This document shows, piece by piece, positions 1 to 9,623 of a stretch of 64,000 nucleotides of DNA (its first letter is position 1; each line of letters starts with the position of its first letter). The DNA is from Candidatus Woesearchaeota archaeon (GTDB taxonomy: Archaea > Nanobdellota > Nanobdellia > Woesearchaeales > DSVV01). A program made the translations under genes and the position numbers. A model generated the notes under the pieces. That model ran no database searches, was not told where the DNA came from, and was given only the letters and a program-made list of their open reading frames with translations. Where the stretch lies: NCBI GenBank assembly GCA_018657385.1, contig JABHXF010000003.1, forward strand, positions 1 through 64,000. Direction: 5' to 3'.

Positions 1-121
1 CATAGTTGCTGTTATATCCCCCGACTGGAGATTTTTAACGACCGAAGGGAGTATAAAATCGTAGGGAGAGCGCAGCGTGGTCAAGGTTTAAATTCCCAAA
101 GGGAATATTAAACCGCAGAAG

Positions 122-319
122 TCTCTAATTTTCCTGAGGACAGGGGCTTGGCGTAGTTTTCACTAACTGTATTTAGATTTAATAACTGCTTTAGCAGACT
201 ATAGTTTAGGGGGAGTTCTTGAGCCGAAGGCTCTTTCAGTTTAGTACATTAAGGGGGAGTTCCGTTTTATCTTTTGAGCGTAGCGTTACTTTGAAAACAA
301 GAAGAAAGGGGCGAGAAAA
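122..319. repeat. Left imperfect inverted flank of the defence-like module
   Basis: Blocks tctctaattttcct (122-135), ggggcttggc (143-152), ttttcactaactgta (157-171), gggggagttct (209-219), gggggagttcc (253-263), ggggcgagaaaa (308-319) recur in the same order in the reverse complement of 9015-9279. Confidence 0.75.
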
Positions 320-422
320 TTGTAGTTTTTAGTGTGTTAGGAAATTGTAGTTGCAGAAACACATAAATTTATAAATATGTGTTGATATTTGTTTATTTAG
401 TTTGTTTTTATAAGGGGCGAGA

Positions 423-578
423 ATGGAAGAAAGTAAGAATATCACATTGAAAGTTAATATTAAGTTATATGATAAGTATAGAGAACTCTGTAAACATGAA
501 GGTTGGATTGTCTCTCGTCAGTTTGAAAAGTTAATGGAAGAAGAGTTAAAGAAGAGGGGGCGAGAAAATGTCAAATAA
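423..578 (+). CDS. Small 51-aa ribbon-helix-helix-like protein (MEESKNITLKVNIKLYDKYRELCKHEGWIVSRQFEKLMEEELKKRGRENVK)
   Basis: ATG-TAA ORF below the 60-aa cutoff of the ORF track; overlaps the helicase start by 11 nt; RHH/CopG-like beta strand plus helices. Confidence 0.55.
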   Translation: MEESKNITLKVNIKLYDKYRELCKHEGWIVSRQFEKLMEEELKKRGRENVK

Positions 579-3500
579 CGATTTAACTTTTATAACAAAC
601 GAGAATGGACAGAGTTTATTAAATCGTTTCAACACTCTTACTAAAGGTACTAAATTTTTTGATTGTTTAGTGGGTTATTTTTATTCTAGTGGTTTTCATG
701 CGATGTATAAATCTTTAGAAAGTACAGAAAAGATTAGAATTCTTATTGGGATTAGCACTAACAAAGAAACATATGACTTAATTAAAGAATCTGAAAATCA
801 AGAAGAATTAGGTTTTTCCAGCAAAGAGGCTAAAGTTCATTTTGCAGATAAACTTGTGGAAGAATTTAATCACTCTAAAGATTCTAAAGAAGTTCAAGAA
901 GGGGCACTAAAGTTTATAGAATGGTTAATATCAAAAAAGTTAGAAATAAAAGTTTATCCTGCCGATAGAATTCATGCGAAACTTTATATCATGACCTCTA
1001 GTGGTGGTGGATTTGGCGATAAAGGAAGAGTAATAACTGGTTCTAGTAATTTTACAAAAGCCGGATTAAGCGATAATTTAGAATTTAATGTTGAATTAAA
1101 AGATAGTAGAGATTATGATTATGCAATTACAAAATTTAATGAGTTATGGGCAAATGCAACTGATGTTTCAGATAAATATGTTGAAACCATCAAGAATAAG
1201 ACTTGGTTAAATGATGAAATTACTCCCTACGAACTATTCTTAAAATTCATTTATGAATTTCTTAAAGAAAAGATTCAACTTGATCAACAAGAAATTAAGA
1301 ATGAATACAAACCAGAAAATTTTATGGAATTAGAATATCAAAAAGATGCAGTTAGAGATGCAGGACAAATATTAAATGAATTTGGTGGCGTATTTATTTC
1401 AGATGTAGTTGGTTTAGGAAAAACATTTATGACTACAATGCTCGCTCAACAACTGGAAGGTGGAACATTAGTTCTTGCACCACCAATTCTCATAAGTAAG
1501 AATAATCCTGGTTCTTGGAGGAACGCATTTTTTGATTTTGGTGTAAATAGGGCTGAATTTCAATCAATTGGTAAACTTGATCAAGTGCTTAAGCAAGGTA
1601 CTGATAGATATCAAAATGTCATTATTGATGAAGCTCATCGTTTCAGAACAGAAACAACTCAAATGTATGAAAAGCTATACAAAATATGTCGTGGAAAAAA
1701 GGTAATCCTTGTTACTGCTACTCCATTAAACAACACTCCAATAGATATTTTGGCTCAAATAAAATTATTCCAAAATGCACATAAATCAACACTTCCAAAT
1801 CCAAGAGTTCTTGACTTAGAGAAATATTTCAAACTTCTTCAGAATAAATTAAAAAATCTTCATAGACAAGAGAATAAAAAAGAATATTTAGAAGTAGTTA
1901 AAGAAAATGCTAAAGATATAAGAGAGAATGTATTAAAACATCTGATGGTAAGAAGAACAAGAACAATCATAGATAAATATTATAAAAAAGACTTAGCAAA
2001 TCAAGGGTTAAAATTTCCAACTGTTAAAGATCCAGAAGGAATAATTTATCAATTTTCAAAGGAAACTGATTCTATCTTTAATGAAACTCTTGAATTGGTT
2101 GCACATAAATTCAAATATTCTCGTTATACTCCATTGCTTTACCTAGTTGAAGAACTTCCAGAGAACCAACAGACACCACAAAAAAACATGGGAAAATGGA
2201 TGAAAATATTACTATTAAAAAGACTTGAAAGTAGTTTTTATGCGTTCAAAAAATCTATTTCAAGATTTATTTATTCTTATGAAAGATTTTTAGAAGAATA
2301 CGAAAAAGGTTACGTTTACATTAGTGAAAAATACACTTCAAAGGTATTTGAGTTATTAGATGATGAAGAAGTTGATGCTGTTGAAAAGTTGATTGAACAG
2401 GATAGGGCTAAAAAAATTGAGTCTAAGAAATTTAGTAAAGATTTTATAGACGATTTAAAGTCAGATCTCAAAATATTAAAACACATTGATGGAATGTGGA
2501 AAAAAGTTGATAACGACCCAAAATTAGAGACATTTGTTAAATTTCTTAATAGTAAAAAGCACTTAAAAGAGAATAAATTAATAGTTTTTACAGAATCAAA
2601 AGAAACTGCTGAATATTTAGAAAGTAAATTAAATCCTCTTTTTAATAACAAAGTGATTTCTTATTCAAGTGTTTCAACAGAAGCTGTAAGAGAACGAATT
2701 ATTGATAATTTTGATCCTGCTTCAAAGAGCAAAAAGAGTGATGTGAGAATATTAATAAGTACCGAAGTTCTATCTGAAGGAGTAAACTTAAATCGTTCTA
2801 ATGTTGTGATTAATTATGATACTCCATGGAACCCTATCAGAATGATGCAAAGGGTTGGTAGAATTAATAGAGTTGGGAAAAATTTACCATTTGATGAAAT
2901 TTACACTTACAACTTCTTTCCAGCAGGTCCAATTGATGAAAAAATTAGTTTAATAGCAGCAGCAGAGGTTAAAATTCAATCATTTATAGAAATGCTTGGA
3001 AATGATGCGAAATTATTAACTGATGAAGATGTTAAGTCGCATGAATTATTTAGGCGATTGAATTCTAAAGAAATTCTGATGGGCGAAGAAGAAACAGATG
3101 ATCCTGAGTTAGAATGGCTCATTAAATTAAGAGAAATTAGAGATAACAATCCAAAATTATTTGAACAAATAAAGCGACTTCCTAAAAAATCAAGAACCAT
3201 TAAGAAAAATGCTTCTGAAAAAGGATTATTTACATTTTTTAGAAAAGGAAAACTAAGAAAATTGTATCATAATAATGGGGTTCTTATCAATGAGATTGAT
3301 TTTGAAGAAGCAATAAAATTATTGAAAGCAGAAGAGTCTAAAAAACAGAAAAGTGTTTTTACAGCAGAATTTTATAAACTTCTTGAAGAAAACACAACAG
3401 AATTTAAGAATTTTTTTATCAGTGAAGATATTTCTCAAACGGGGGGAAGTAAAGGACATGAAGGTAAATTAAAGAAGATCATCAAAGCGATGTTAAAGAA

Positions 3501-3765
3501 ACCAGATGGGCTAACTGATGAAGATGAGGATTATCTACAAAAAATTCTTAATATAATTCAAGATGGAGCAATACCAAAAGAAACACTTAAGAGAATTAAT
3601 AATTCTCTTAAAAAGGTAGAAATAAACAATTTAAAGATTCTTACAAAAATAAAAACAATTGTTCCAGACAATTCCGAATTATTCAAAGAAGCTTACGCAA
3701 GTTTTGCGGGGAATGTTGAAGGTCCAAGAGAAGTAATATTATCGGAGATGTTTCTAAATGAATGA
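568..3765 (+). CDS. SNF2-type helicase with N-terminal PLD-like nuclease domain
   Basis: PLD-like HAKLYIM...GSSNFTKAGL; Walker A VGLGKT; DEAH box (IIDEAHRF); LVTATPLNN; C-terminal STEVLSEGVNL...RMMQRVGRINRVG. Confidence 0.9.
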   Translation: MSNNDLTFITNENGQSLLNRFNTLTKGTKFFDCLVGYFYSSGFHAMYKSLESTEKIRILIGISTNKETYDLIKESENQEELGFSSKEAKVHFADKLVEEFNHSKDSKEVQEGALKFIEWLISKKLEIKVYPADRIHAKLYIMTSSGGGFGDKGRVITGSSNFTKAGLSDNLEFNVELKDSRDYDYAITKFNELWANATDVSDKYVETIKNKTWLNDEITPYELFLKFIYEFLKEKIQLDQQEIKNEYKPENFMELEYQKDAVRDAGQILNEFGGVFISDVVGLGKTFMTTMLAQQLEGGTLVLAPPILISKNNPGSWRNAFFDFGVNRAEFQSIGKLDQVLKQGTDRYQNVIIDEAHRFRTETTQMYEKLYKICRGKKVILVTATPLNNTPIDILAQIKLFQNAHKSTLPNPRVLDLEKYFKLLQNKLKNLHRQENKKEYLEVVKENAKDIRENVLKHLMVRRTRTIIDKYYKKDLANQGLKFPTVKDPEGIIYQFSKETDSIFNETLELVAHKFKYSRYTPLLYLVEELPENQQTPQKNMGKWMKILLLKRLESSFYAFKKSISRFIYSYERFLEEYEKGYVYISEKYTSKVFELLDDEEVDAVEKLIEQDRAKKIESKKFSKDFIDDLKSDLKILKHIDGMWKKVDNDPKLETFVKFLNSKKHLKENKLIVFTESKETAEYLESKLNPLFNNKVISYSSVSTEAVRERIIDNFDPASKSKKSDVRILISTEVLSEGVNLNRSNVVINYDTPWNPIRMMQRVGRINRVGKNLPFDEIYTYNFFPAGPIDEKISLIAAAEVKIQSFIEMLGNDAKLLTDEDVKSHELFRRLNSKEILMGEEETDDPELEWLIKLREIRDNNPKLFEQIKRLPKKSRTIKKNASEKGLFTFFRKGKLRKLYHNNGVLINEIDFEEAIKLLKAEESKKQKSVFTAEFYKLLEENTTEFKNFFISEDISQTGGSKGHEGKLKKIIKAMLKKPDGLTDEDEDYLQKILNIIQDGAIPKETLKRINNSLKKVEINNLKILTKIKTIVPDNSELFKEAYASFAGNVEGPREVILSEMFLNE

Positions 3766-6700
3766 AAAACAAGCTAAGGAGTTATTAGATTATACATTTA
3801 ATAAAGAATTTGATTTTGTTAATTTTTCCAATCTTTTGAAAGAATTACTGAATACTTCCAATCTTTACAAGCAAGATAAAACACAATTTATTGATAAACA
3901 GTTTAAAAATTATATATTAAATGTTATCAAACTAGGACAATATAAAGATGTAAGTAATAAATCCGTAGAAATTCTTGCGGTTAAACTAGCAACTCATTCT
4001 TCTTTAGATAGAGCAAGAACTATGCAGAGAAATTTTATTTCAACATGGTTATCAAAAAATTCAAATGAACCTGTTGGAGCTCTCGTTGCTTTTTATAGCG
4101 ATGAAAAAGATTGGAGATTTTCTTTTGTAAAATTAGAATATAATTTAATGAAAGATCAAAAAGGAAATCTAAAAGCACAAAAAGAACAAACTCCTGCTAA
4201 AAGATATTCTTTCCTTGTTGGGCCAAACGAACCTAATCATACTTGTAAAAGTCAATTTGTTCATCTGTTAGTTGATGATCATGATCCAACACTTAAGGAA
4301 ATAGAAAAAGCATTTGGTATTGAAAAAGTAACTAAAGAGTTCTTTGAGAATTATCAGAAAAGATACTGGGATTTAAGAGATTCTCTAGAGAGAGTAATAA
4401 AGAGAGATGCTAATGTCAAAGAAGAGTTTATGAGAATAGTTCAAAACGATGAAGAAGAACTTAAAAATTTTGTTGTTGAGTTCTCAAAAAAACTCTTAGG
4501 ACAAATAGTTTTTCTTTATTTTTTACAAAAAAAAGGTTGGTTAGGGGTTGGGATTTACGATAAATGGGGAACTGGACCAAAAGATTTTATGAGACGGTTA
4601 TTTGGTGGCGGAAAACAAAATTATAAACCATTAGTGAAGTATGATAACTTTTTCAATGATATCTTAGAACCATTATTTTATGATACTTTGGCAAGGAAAA
4701 GGGATGGGGATTATTGTAAATTTGGAAATGTTGCATTTAAGATTCCATTTCTTAATGGGGGATTATTTGAGCCATTAGATGGATATAAGTGGGAAGCAAC
4801 GGACATAACCATTGATGATAATATCTTTAAAGATATTTTAAATACATTTGATGAGTTTAACTTCACAGTTAAAGAAGATGAACCATTAGAAAAGGAAGTT
4901 GCGGTAGACCCAGAAATGCTTGGGAAAGTCTTTGAGAATCTTCTTGATGTTAGTGATAGAAAATCAAAAGGAGCGTTTTATACTCCTCGTGAGATTGTTC
5001 ATTATATGTGTCAACAATCTTTAATCAATTATTTAGAAACAAATACTTCTATATCACGAGAAGATATTGAAATATTTATTGAGATGGGAGATATTACAAC
5101 ATCCAATGATGAACGAATATTAATTCAGATTAAAGAAAAACAAGAAAAAGTTTCAAAAGGAATTATTTCTAGTGCCATTTTTGCTAAAGAAGTAGAAGAG
5201 TTATCTAATCAACTTAATCTCCCTAAATCAATCGTTCAAAATAAAGAACCAATTGATAAACTATTGAAAGATATTAAAGTAGTTGACCCTGCTGTTGGTT
5301 CTGGTGCTTTCCCTATGGGAATGATGAACGAGATAGTAAACGCTCGTTCTATCCTCTCTTTATTCTTCTCTGAAGAAAGAAATGTTTATGACATAAAGAG
5401 AGAATGTATAGAGAACTCTCTTTATGGGGTAGATATTATGCCCTCTGCGGTTGATATTTGTCAATTAAGATTTTGGTTGTCTTTAATTGTTGATGAGGAA
5501 GATAAAGATAAAGTAAAACCTCTTCCAAACTTAGATAATAAAATTATGTGTGGAAATTCTTTATTAGAAGAATTTGAAGGAGTTAAACTTTTTGATGAAA
5601 GTTTACTTGGTGAAGAAGTTAAGGATATAAGACCAGAATTAGTAAGAATTGATAATGAGATTAAAGAATTAAATCTTAAGATTGGTCAAATTATTACAGG
5701 TAAGATTAAAGGTGATTATAAAGAATTAAAGAAGGACGTTCAGAAAAAAGAACGTGAGAAAAAGAAATTGTTAGAAAAGCCTAATGAGGAAAGAAACACC
5801 ACTCTTGATAATATTGGAAATGTTAAAAGAAATGAAGCTAAAATCAAGTTAAGAAAATTTGAAGCAAAGCAAAAAGAATTCTTCAATTCATTTGATAGAG
5901 ATACGAAAACAAGATTGAAAAAAGAGATGGATCAATTAGAGTGGGAACTTATCAAAGTAACATTAGAAGAGCAAGGAAATGCAGAAGCATTGGGAAAACT
6001 TGATAAGATTATGCAAAGTAAGAGTAAACCATTCTTTTTATGGAAACTAAAATTTGCAGAAGTATTCCAGAGAAAGAATCCAGGATTTGATGTTGTTATA
6101 GCTAATCCTCCGTATGTTGAATTCAAAAATCTTGATAAAGATCAAAAAAACCTTTTAGAAAAAGTATATTCTTCAACTACTGGAAAATATGATCTCTATA
6201 TTCCATTTATTGAAAAATCTATTTCTCATTTGTCATGTCAAAAGGGATTTATTACTTTTATTTGTCCGACTAGATTTTTAAAAAGGGATTATGGTAAGGG
6301 GATTAGATTATTTATTAAAAATAATGCTAAAGTATTTGAAATTGTTAATTTCACGGATTATCAGGTTTTTTCTGAAGCTATGACCTATACTGGGATTTTT
6401 TCATTCATAAATGATTATGAGCCAAATTCAGAGATAATCTATAAGAAGGTAAAGAATAATGCTATTGTTAACAAAGATATTATTACTAGATTATTACATT
6501 CTAAAAAAGATAACGATTTAATTGAAGTAATCAATTCTACAATGAAAGATTTGGGTGATGCACAATGGTTTTTTCACAATAAAAAAAATGCTTTAATTAT
6601 CAACAAAATGGTTGATAATTCTGCTACTCTCCGTTCAATAAGTGAAGGAATTTATCAGGGGATCGCTACTGGAAAAGATGGTGTTTTTGTTATAAAAGAA

Positions 6701-7429
6701 TCTGAAATACATAAAAATGGATATGAAATGCCCATATTACAAAAATTCTTAAAAGGTAAAGATGTGGATAAGTATCTGCTCAAATGGTCAAAAAATTATG
6801 TAATTTATCCCTATGATGAAAATGGAAAAGTGATTTCAGAGAATATATTAAAACAAAATTATCCTAATATTTATTCTTATTTAATCAGTCAAAAAAATAA
6901 TCTTTCAGGAAGAGGTTATTTTGATAAATCACCAAAGAGATGGTTTGAACTTTGGAACCAACGTTCATTAAATAGATTCAAACAAACTAAATTGCTAACA
7001 TTAGATAATGCTAAAAAAAATAGTTTTGCTTTAGATGAATTAGGATTTACAGGTTCTACAACTGTATATTCAATAATTCTTAAAGATAAAAGTAAAGAAA
7101 ATTACAAATATATTCTTGCACTTCTTAATTCAAAACTAATGAATTATTATCATAAGAATACCACAATACCACAAGCCGGTGGTTTTTTTAGATATCAGGC
7201 AATATTTATTGAAAATTTTCCCATTAAATTTAATGATCAAAAACATAATATTGTTGAGGTTGTAGACAGAATAATTACAATCACAAAAAGTGCAGATTAT
7301 TTAAATAATATGGATGAGCAAAATCATGTGAAAAGTTTAGAAAAACAAATTAATAAGTTAGTTTACAAAACTTATGAGTTGACTGACAAAGAAATTGAGA
7401 CAATTGAAAAATATACCAAAAATGAGTAA
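3758..7429 (+). CDS. Eco57I/TaqI-like DNA N6-adenine methyltransferase
   Basis: Motif I VDPAVGSGAFPMGM, motif IV VIANPPYVEF, C-terminal TaqI-like specificity region; overlaps upstream helicase by 8 nt. Confidence 0.9.
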   Translation: MNEKQAKELLDYTFNKEFDFVNFSNLLKELLNTSNLYKQDKTQFIDKQFKNYILNVIKLGQYKDVSNKSVEILAVKLATHSSLDRARTMQRNFISTWLSKNSNEPVGALVAFYSDEKDWRFSFVKLEYNLMKDQKGNLKAQKEQTPAKRYSFLVGPNEPNHTCKSQFVHLLVDDHDPTLKEIEKAFGIEKVTKEFFENYQKRYWDLRDSLERVIKRDANVKEEFMRIVQNDEEELKNFVVEFSKKLLGQIVFLYFLQKKGWLGVGIYDKWGTGPKDFMRRLFGGGKQNYKPLVKYDNFFNDILEPLFYDTLARKRDGDYCKFGNVAFKIPFLNGGLFEPLDGYKWEATDITIDDNIFKDILNTFDEFNFTVKEDEPLEKEVAVDPEMLGKVFENLLDVSDRKSKGAFYTPREIVHYMCQQSLINYLETNTSISREDIEIFIEMGDITTSNDERILIQIKEKQEKVSKGIISSAIFAKEVEELSNQLNLPKSIVQNKEPIDKLLKDIKVVDPAVGSGAFPMGMMNEIVNARSILSLFFSEERNVYDIKRECIENSLYGVDIMPSAVDICQLRFWLSLIVDEEDKDKVKPLPNLDNKIMCGNSLLEEFEGVKLFDESLLGEEVKDIRPELVRIDNEIKELNLKIGQIITGKIKGDYKELKKDVQKKEREKKKLLEKPNEERNTTLDNIGNVKRNEAKIKLRKFEAKQKEFFNSFDRDTKTRLKKEMDQLEWELIKVTLEEQGNAEALGKLDKIMQSKSKPFFLWKLKFAEVFQRKNPGFDVVIANPPYVEFKNLDKDQKNLLEKVYSSTTGKYDLYIPFIEKSISHLSCQKGFITFICPTRFLKRDYGKGIRLFIKNNAKVFEIVNFTDYQVFSEAMTYTGIFSFINDYEPNSEIIYKKVKNNAIVNKDIITRLLHSKKDNDLIEVINSTMKDLGDAQWFFHNKKNALIINKMVDNSATLRSISEGIYQGIATGKDGVFVIKESEIHKNGYEMPILQKFLKGKDVDKYLLKWSKNYVIYPYDENGKVISENILKQNYPNIYSYLISQKNNLSGRGYFDKSPKRWFELWNQRSLNRFKQTKLLTLDNAKKNSFALDELGFTGSTTVYSIILKDKSKENYKYILALLNSKLMNYYHKNTTIPQAGGFFRYQAIFIENFPIKFNDQKHNIVEVVDRIITITKSADYLNNMDEQNHVKSLEKQINKLVYKTYELTDKEIETIEKYTKNE

Positions 7430-7862
7430 AAAAAATATTTTAGATATTAAAGGAATTTGTTTTTCGGCAATTCCAGAACACATTGAAAGAATCTTCAAAA
7501 AGAAGGACATATTATTTCCAAAAATATTAGTCCATGATTCTTTGCCTCTTTATTGTATAGCTGGTCAAAAGTTTTTTTTCTATAAATCTCACTCCAAAAA
7601 AGAAATTGTAGGAGAAGGAACCATTAAAAGTTTATCAATGCTAACTTATAATCAATTCCTATCAAAATTAAGTGATTCTTTTATTACGAAAAAAGAATTA
7701 GAGAATTATGTTAATAACAGATATGATAAGAGAATTATTTCGTTTAAGATATCTAATCTATTTTATTATAAAAAACCAATTAAACTAGATTATTATATAA
7801 CTATGGGAGGGAAATATATTACTAATAAAGAGTATTATAAATGGTTTCATAAAAATAAGTAA
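7422..7862 (+). CDS. Possible PUA/EVE-like (DUF365-type) protein
   Basis: MSKKNILDIKGICFSAIPEHIERIFKKKDILFPKILVHDSLPLYCIAGQKFFFYKSHSKKEIVGEGTI; ATG overlaps methylase stop (ATGAGTAA); TTG at 7395 is a less likely start. Confidence 0.5.
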   Translation: MSKKNILDIKGICFSAIPEHIERIFKKKDILFPKILVHDSLPLYCIAGQKFFFYKSHSKKEIVGEGTIKSLSMLTYNQFLSKLSDSFITKKELENYVNNRYDKRIISFKISNLFYYKKPIKLDYYITMGGKYITNKEYYKWFHKNK

Positions 7863-8222
7863 ATGGCATCATATGGTTTTAAAATAATGAAAGGGGATCA
7901 TCCTGGAGATTTGCACGTTCATGTATATTATAATGCTAAAAGTGGATATGGAAAGCAATTAGGCAAGTATAGGATTCCATCTTTAGAACCATTACCTGGA
8001 ACAAAACAAAAATTAAATGAATCTGAAATTAAATTTTTAAAAAATTGGCTTAATCAAGATAAGCAAATGAAAAAACTTAATGATTGTCTTAAATCAACAG
8101 TTTTTAGTTCACACGAAATAGGAAAAAGTGCAATGAGGAGAGTTAAGCAAGGCAATCTTTTAAAAGAAGGTGGTGAAACATTCATTGTAATAAAAATTCC
8201 TATTGTTGATAGAATAGAATAA
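7863..8222 (+). CDS. Hypothetical protein, DUF4160-like N-terminus (GDLHVHVYY)
   Basis: Starts immediately after the preceding stop; FKIMKGDHPGDLHVHVYYN... resembles DUF4160 by eye only. Confidence 0.5.
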   Translation: MASYGFKIMKGDHPGDLHVHVYYNAKSGYGKQLGKYRIPSLEPLPGTKQKLNESEIKFLKNWLNQDKQMKKLNDCLKSTVFSSHEIGKSAMRRVKQGNLLKEGGETFIVIKIPIVDRIE

Positions 8223-8456
8223 AATCACATAAAATTCAGCCCCTCAAGTTTAAGTTTATTAAAAAATAATCTTAGATGCTTCTGGTTAAATTTCAATAAG
8301 AAGATTAAACGCCCAGATTCAATATTTCCATCTTTACCCTCTGGGATGGAATAAAGTTCTGAAAGGACATTTTGATTTCTTTATGAGAAAGAGAGAAATG
8401 CCTGAAGCTTCAGAAGAGTGTGGGTTTTGTAAGTGGATTAATATAAATAATAATTT

Positions 8457-8948
8457 TTAATCAGTGTTTAACTTCAAAATTCTATCAAATATTTTCTCAT
8501 TCTCTATTTCAGTTAAAAAGTTTTTCAGAAATTTGTAATTGAGTTTAGTCATTTCTTCAGGTTTTTTAAAATTAAATTTTGGTCCTCCACCCATCCATTT
8601 ATATCCTGCCCAATATTCTATATTTTTTGGATTGAAGTAAATTCTTGCCCAACATCCCTGACCACATTCTCGTGGTTCATGCGCCCATGTTCCACCAAAG
8701 ACCCATAAGTTTTTACTAGATTTATGAAAAATTCTCGCCCCCTCTTCACTCTTCAAAAATTCATCTTTCCATTCAAATAGTTTTTTACAGATTTCAATTT
8801 TCTCGCCCCTCTTAGAACTCTCGTTTTGTCTGAAAAGTTTACGTTGTTTCTTATCTTCTTGTTCTTCAGTTATATCCTGTAATTGTTCTTTTTCTTCTTG
8901 TTTCTTCTGTTTATCAAGTGCAGTTTTGAAAGATTTTGGTACGTTCAT
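8457..8948 (-). CDS. Hypothetical protein, charged N-terminus
   Basis: 163-aa ORF, no recognised family. Confidence 0.55.
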   Translation of the reverse strand: MNVPKSFKTALDKQKKQEEKEQLQDITEEQEDKKQRKLFRQNESSKRGEKIEICKKLFEWKDEFLKSEEGARIFHKSSKNLWVFGGTWAHEPRECGQGCWARIYFNPKNIEYWAGYKWMGGGPKFNFKKPEEMTKLNYKFLKNFLTEIENEKIFDRILKLNTD

Positions 8949-9014
8949 GCCATCTTAAAAGTTATTCTGATTTAAATATTTTATTGAACAATATATTCTT
9001 ATTGGAATATTTAG

Positions 9015-9279
9015 TTTTCTCGCCCCCTCTCGTTTTTTTAGTTTTTAGTTTAGTTTTAGTTAGGAACTCCCTCCCGTTAAATTTAGTTTTTTAGAAAGTT
9101 AGAACTCCCCCGTTAGTTTACAGTTAGTGAAAATTTGGGAGAATGAAATGAACCGCATAGACAATGTTATAGATAGTTACGAAGTAATTGTCGTCTTTTG
9201 TCTTTTTGTCGTCTATGCGAAGCCAAGCCCCGTTAAGTGTTCAGGTTACTTTGTCGTTCCCACAAAGGAAAATTAGAGA
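9015..9279. repeat. Right imperfect inverted flank of the defence-like module
   Basis: ttttctcgcccc (9015-9026), ggaactccctcc (9063-9074), agaactccccc (9101-9111), tacagttagtgaaaa (9119-9133), gccaagcccc (9222-9231), aggaaaattagaga (9266-9279) mirror the left flank. Confidence 0.75.
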
Positions 9280-9288
9280 TTGGATATA

Positions 9289-9358
9289 ACACATATTAGA
9301 CGAACCACTATCCAAAATATCTTCTATTTTGGGTGTAATTAGAGGTTAATATGTGTTA
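9289..9358. repeat. Nested inverted repeat taacacatatta...taatatgtgtta with inner hairpin ccaaaat-atcttct-attttgg
   Basis: Exact complementarity of both nested arms read directly. Confidence 0.7.
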
Positions 9359-9504
9359 GTGTCTACTGGAGGAAATGGGCTAAAATAAGGGGTTCTTTAT
9401 AAATTAACACGTAAGATTTTCGAGATTCTTTGATTTCTATCATAGCACTGGACAAGTAGGTGTGAAGCTTATAAAGAAAAGATGTTCTTAAATGGTTATG
9501 AATG

Positions 9505-9596
9505 TAAAAAACAACAACTTGGCCAGGCGAGCCGAAGGCGAGTAGGATTTTTCTGAAAGAAAAGTCCGTCTGTGCCATGATTGTTGTTGTTTTTTG
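9505..9596. other. Structured repeat element, copy A
   Basis: aaaaaacaacaac TT GGCCAGGCGAGCCGAAGGCGAGTAGG-hairpin-GTCCGTCTGTGCC...gttgttgtttttt; outer arms complementary. Confidence 0.75.
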
Positions 9597-9623
9597 CTAT
9601 ATTAAATAAAAAGAGGTAAGAAA

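Noticed and set aside
9363-9578. 71-aa minus-strand ORF near the recombinase
   Set aside because: Runs through the structured repeat element (copy A); coding unlikely.
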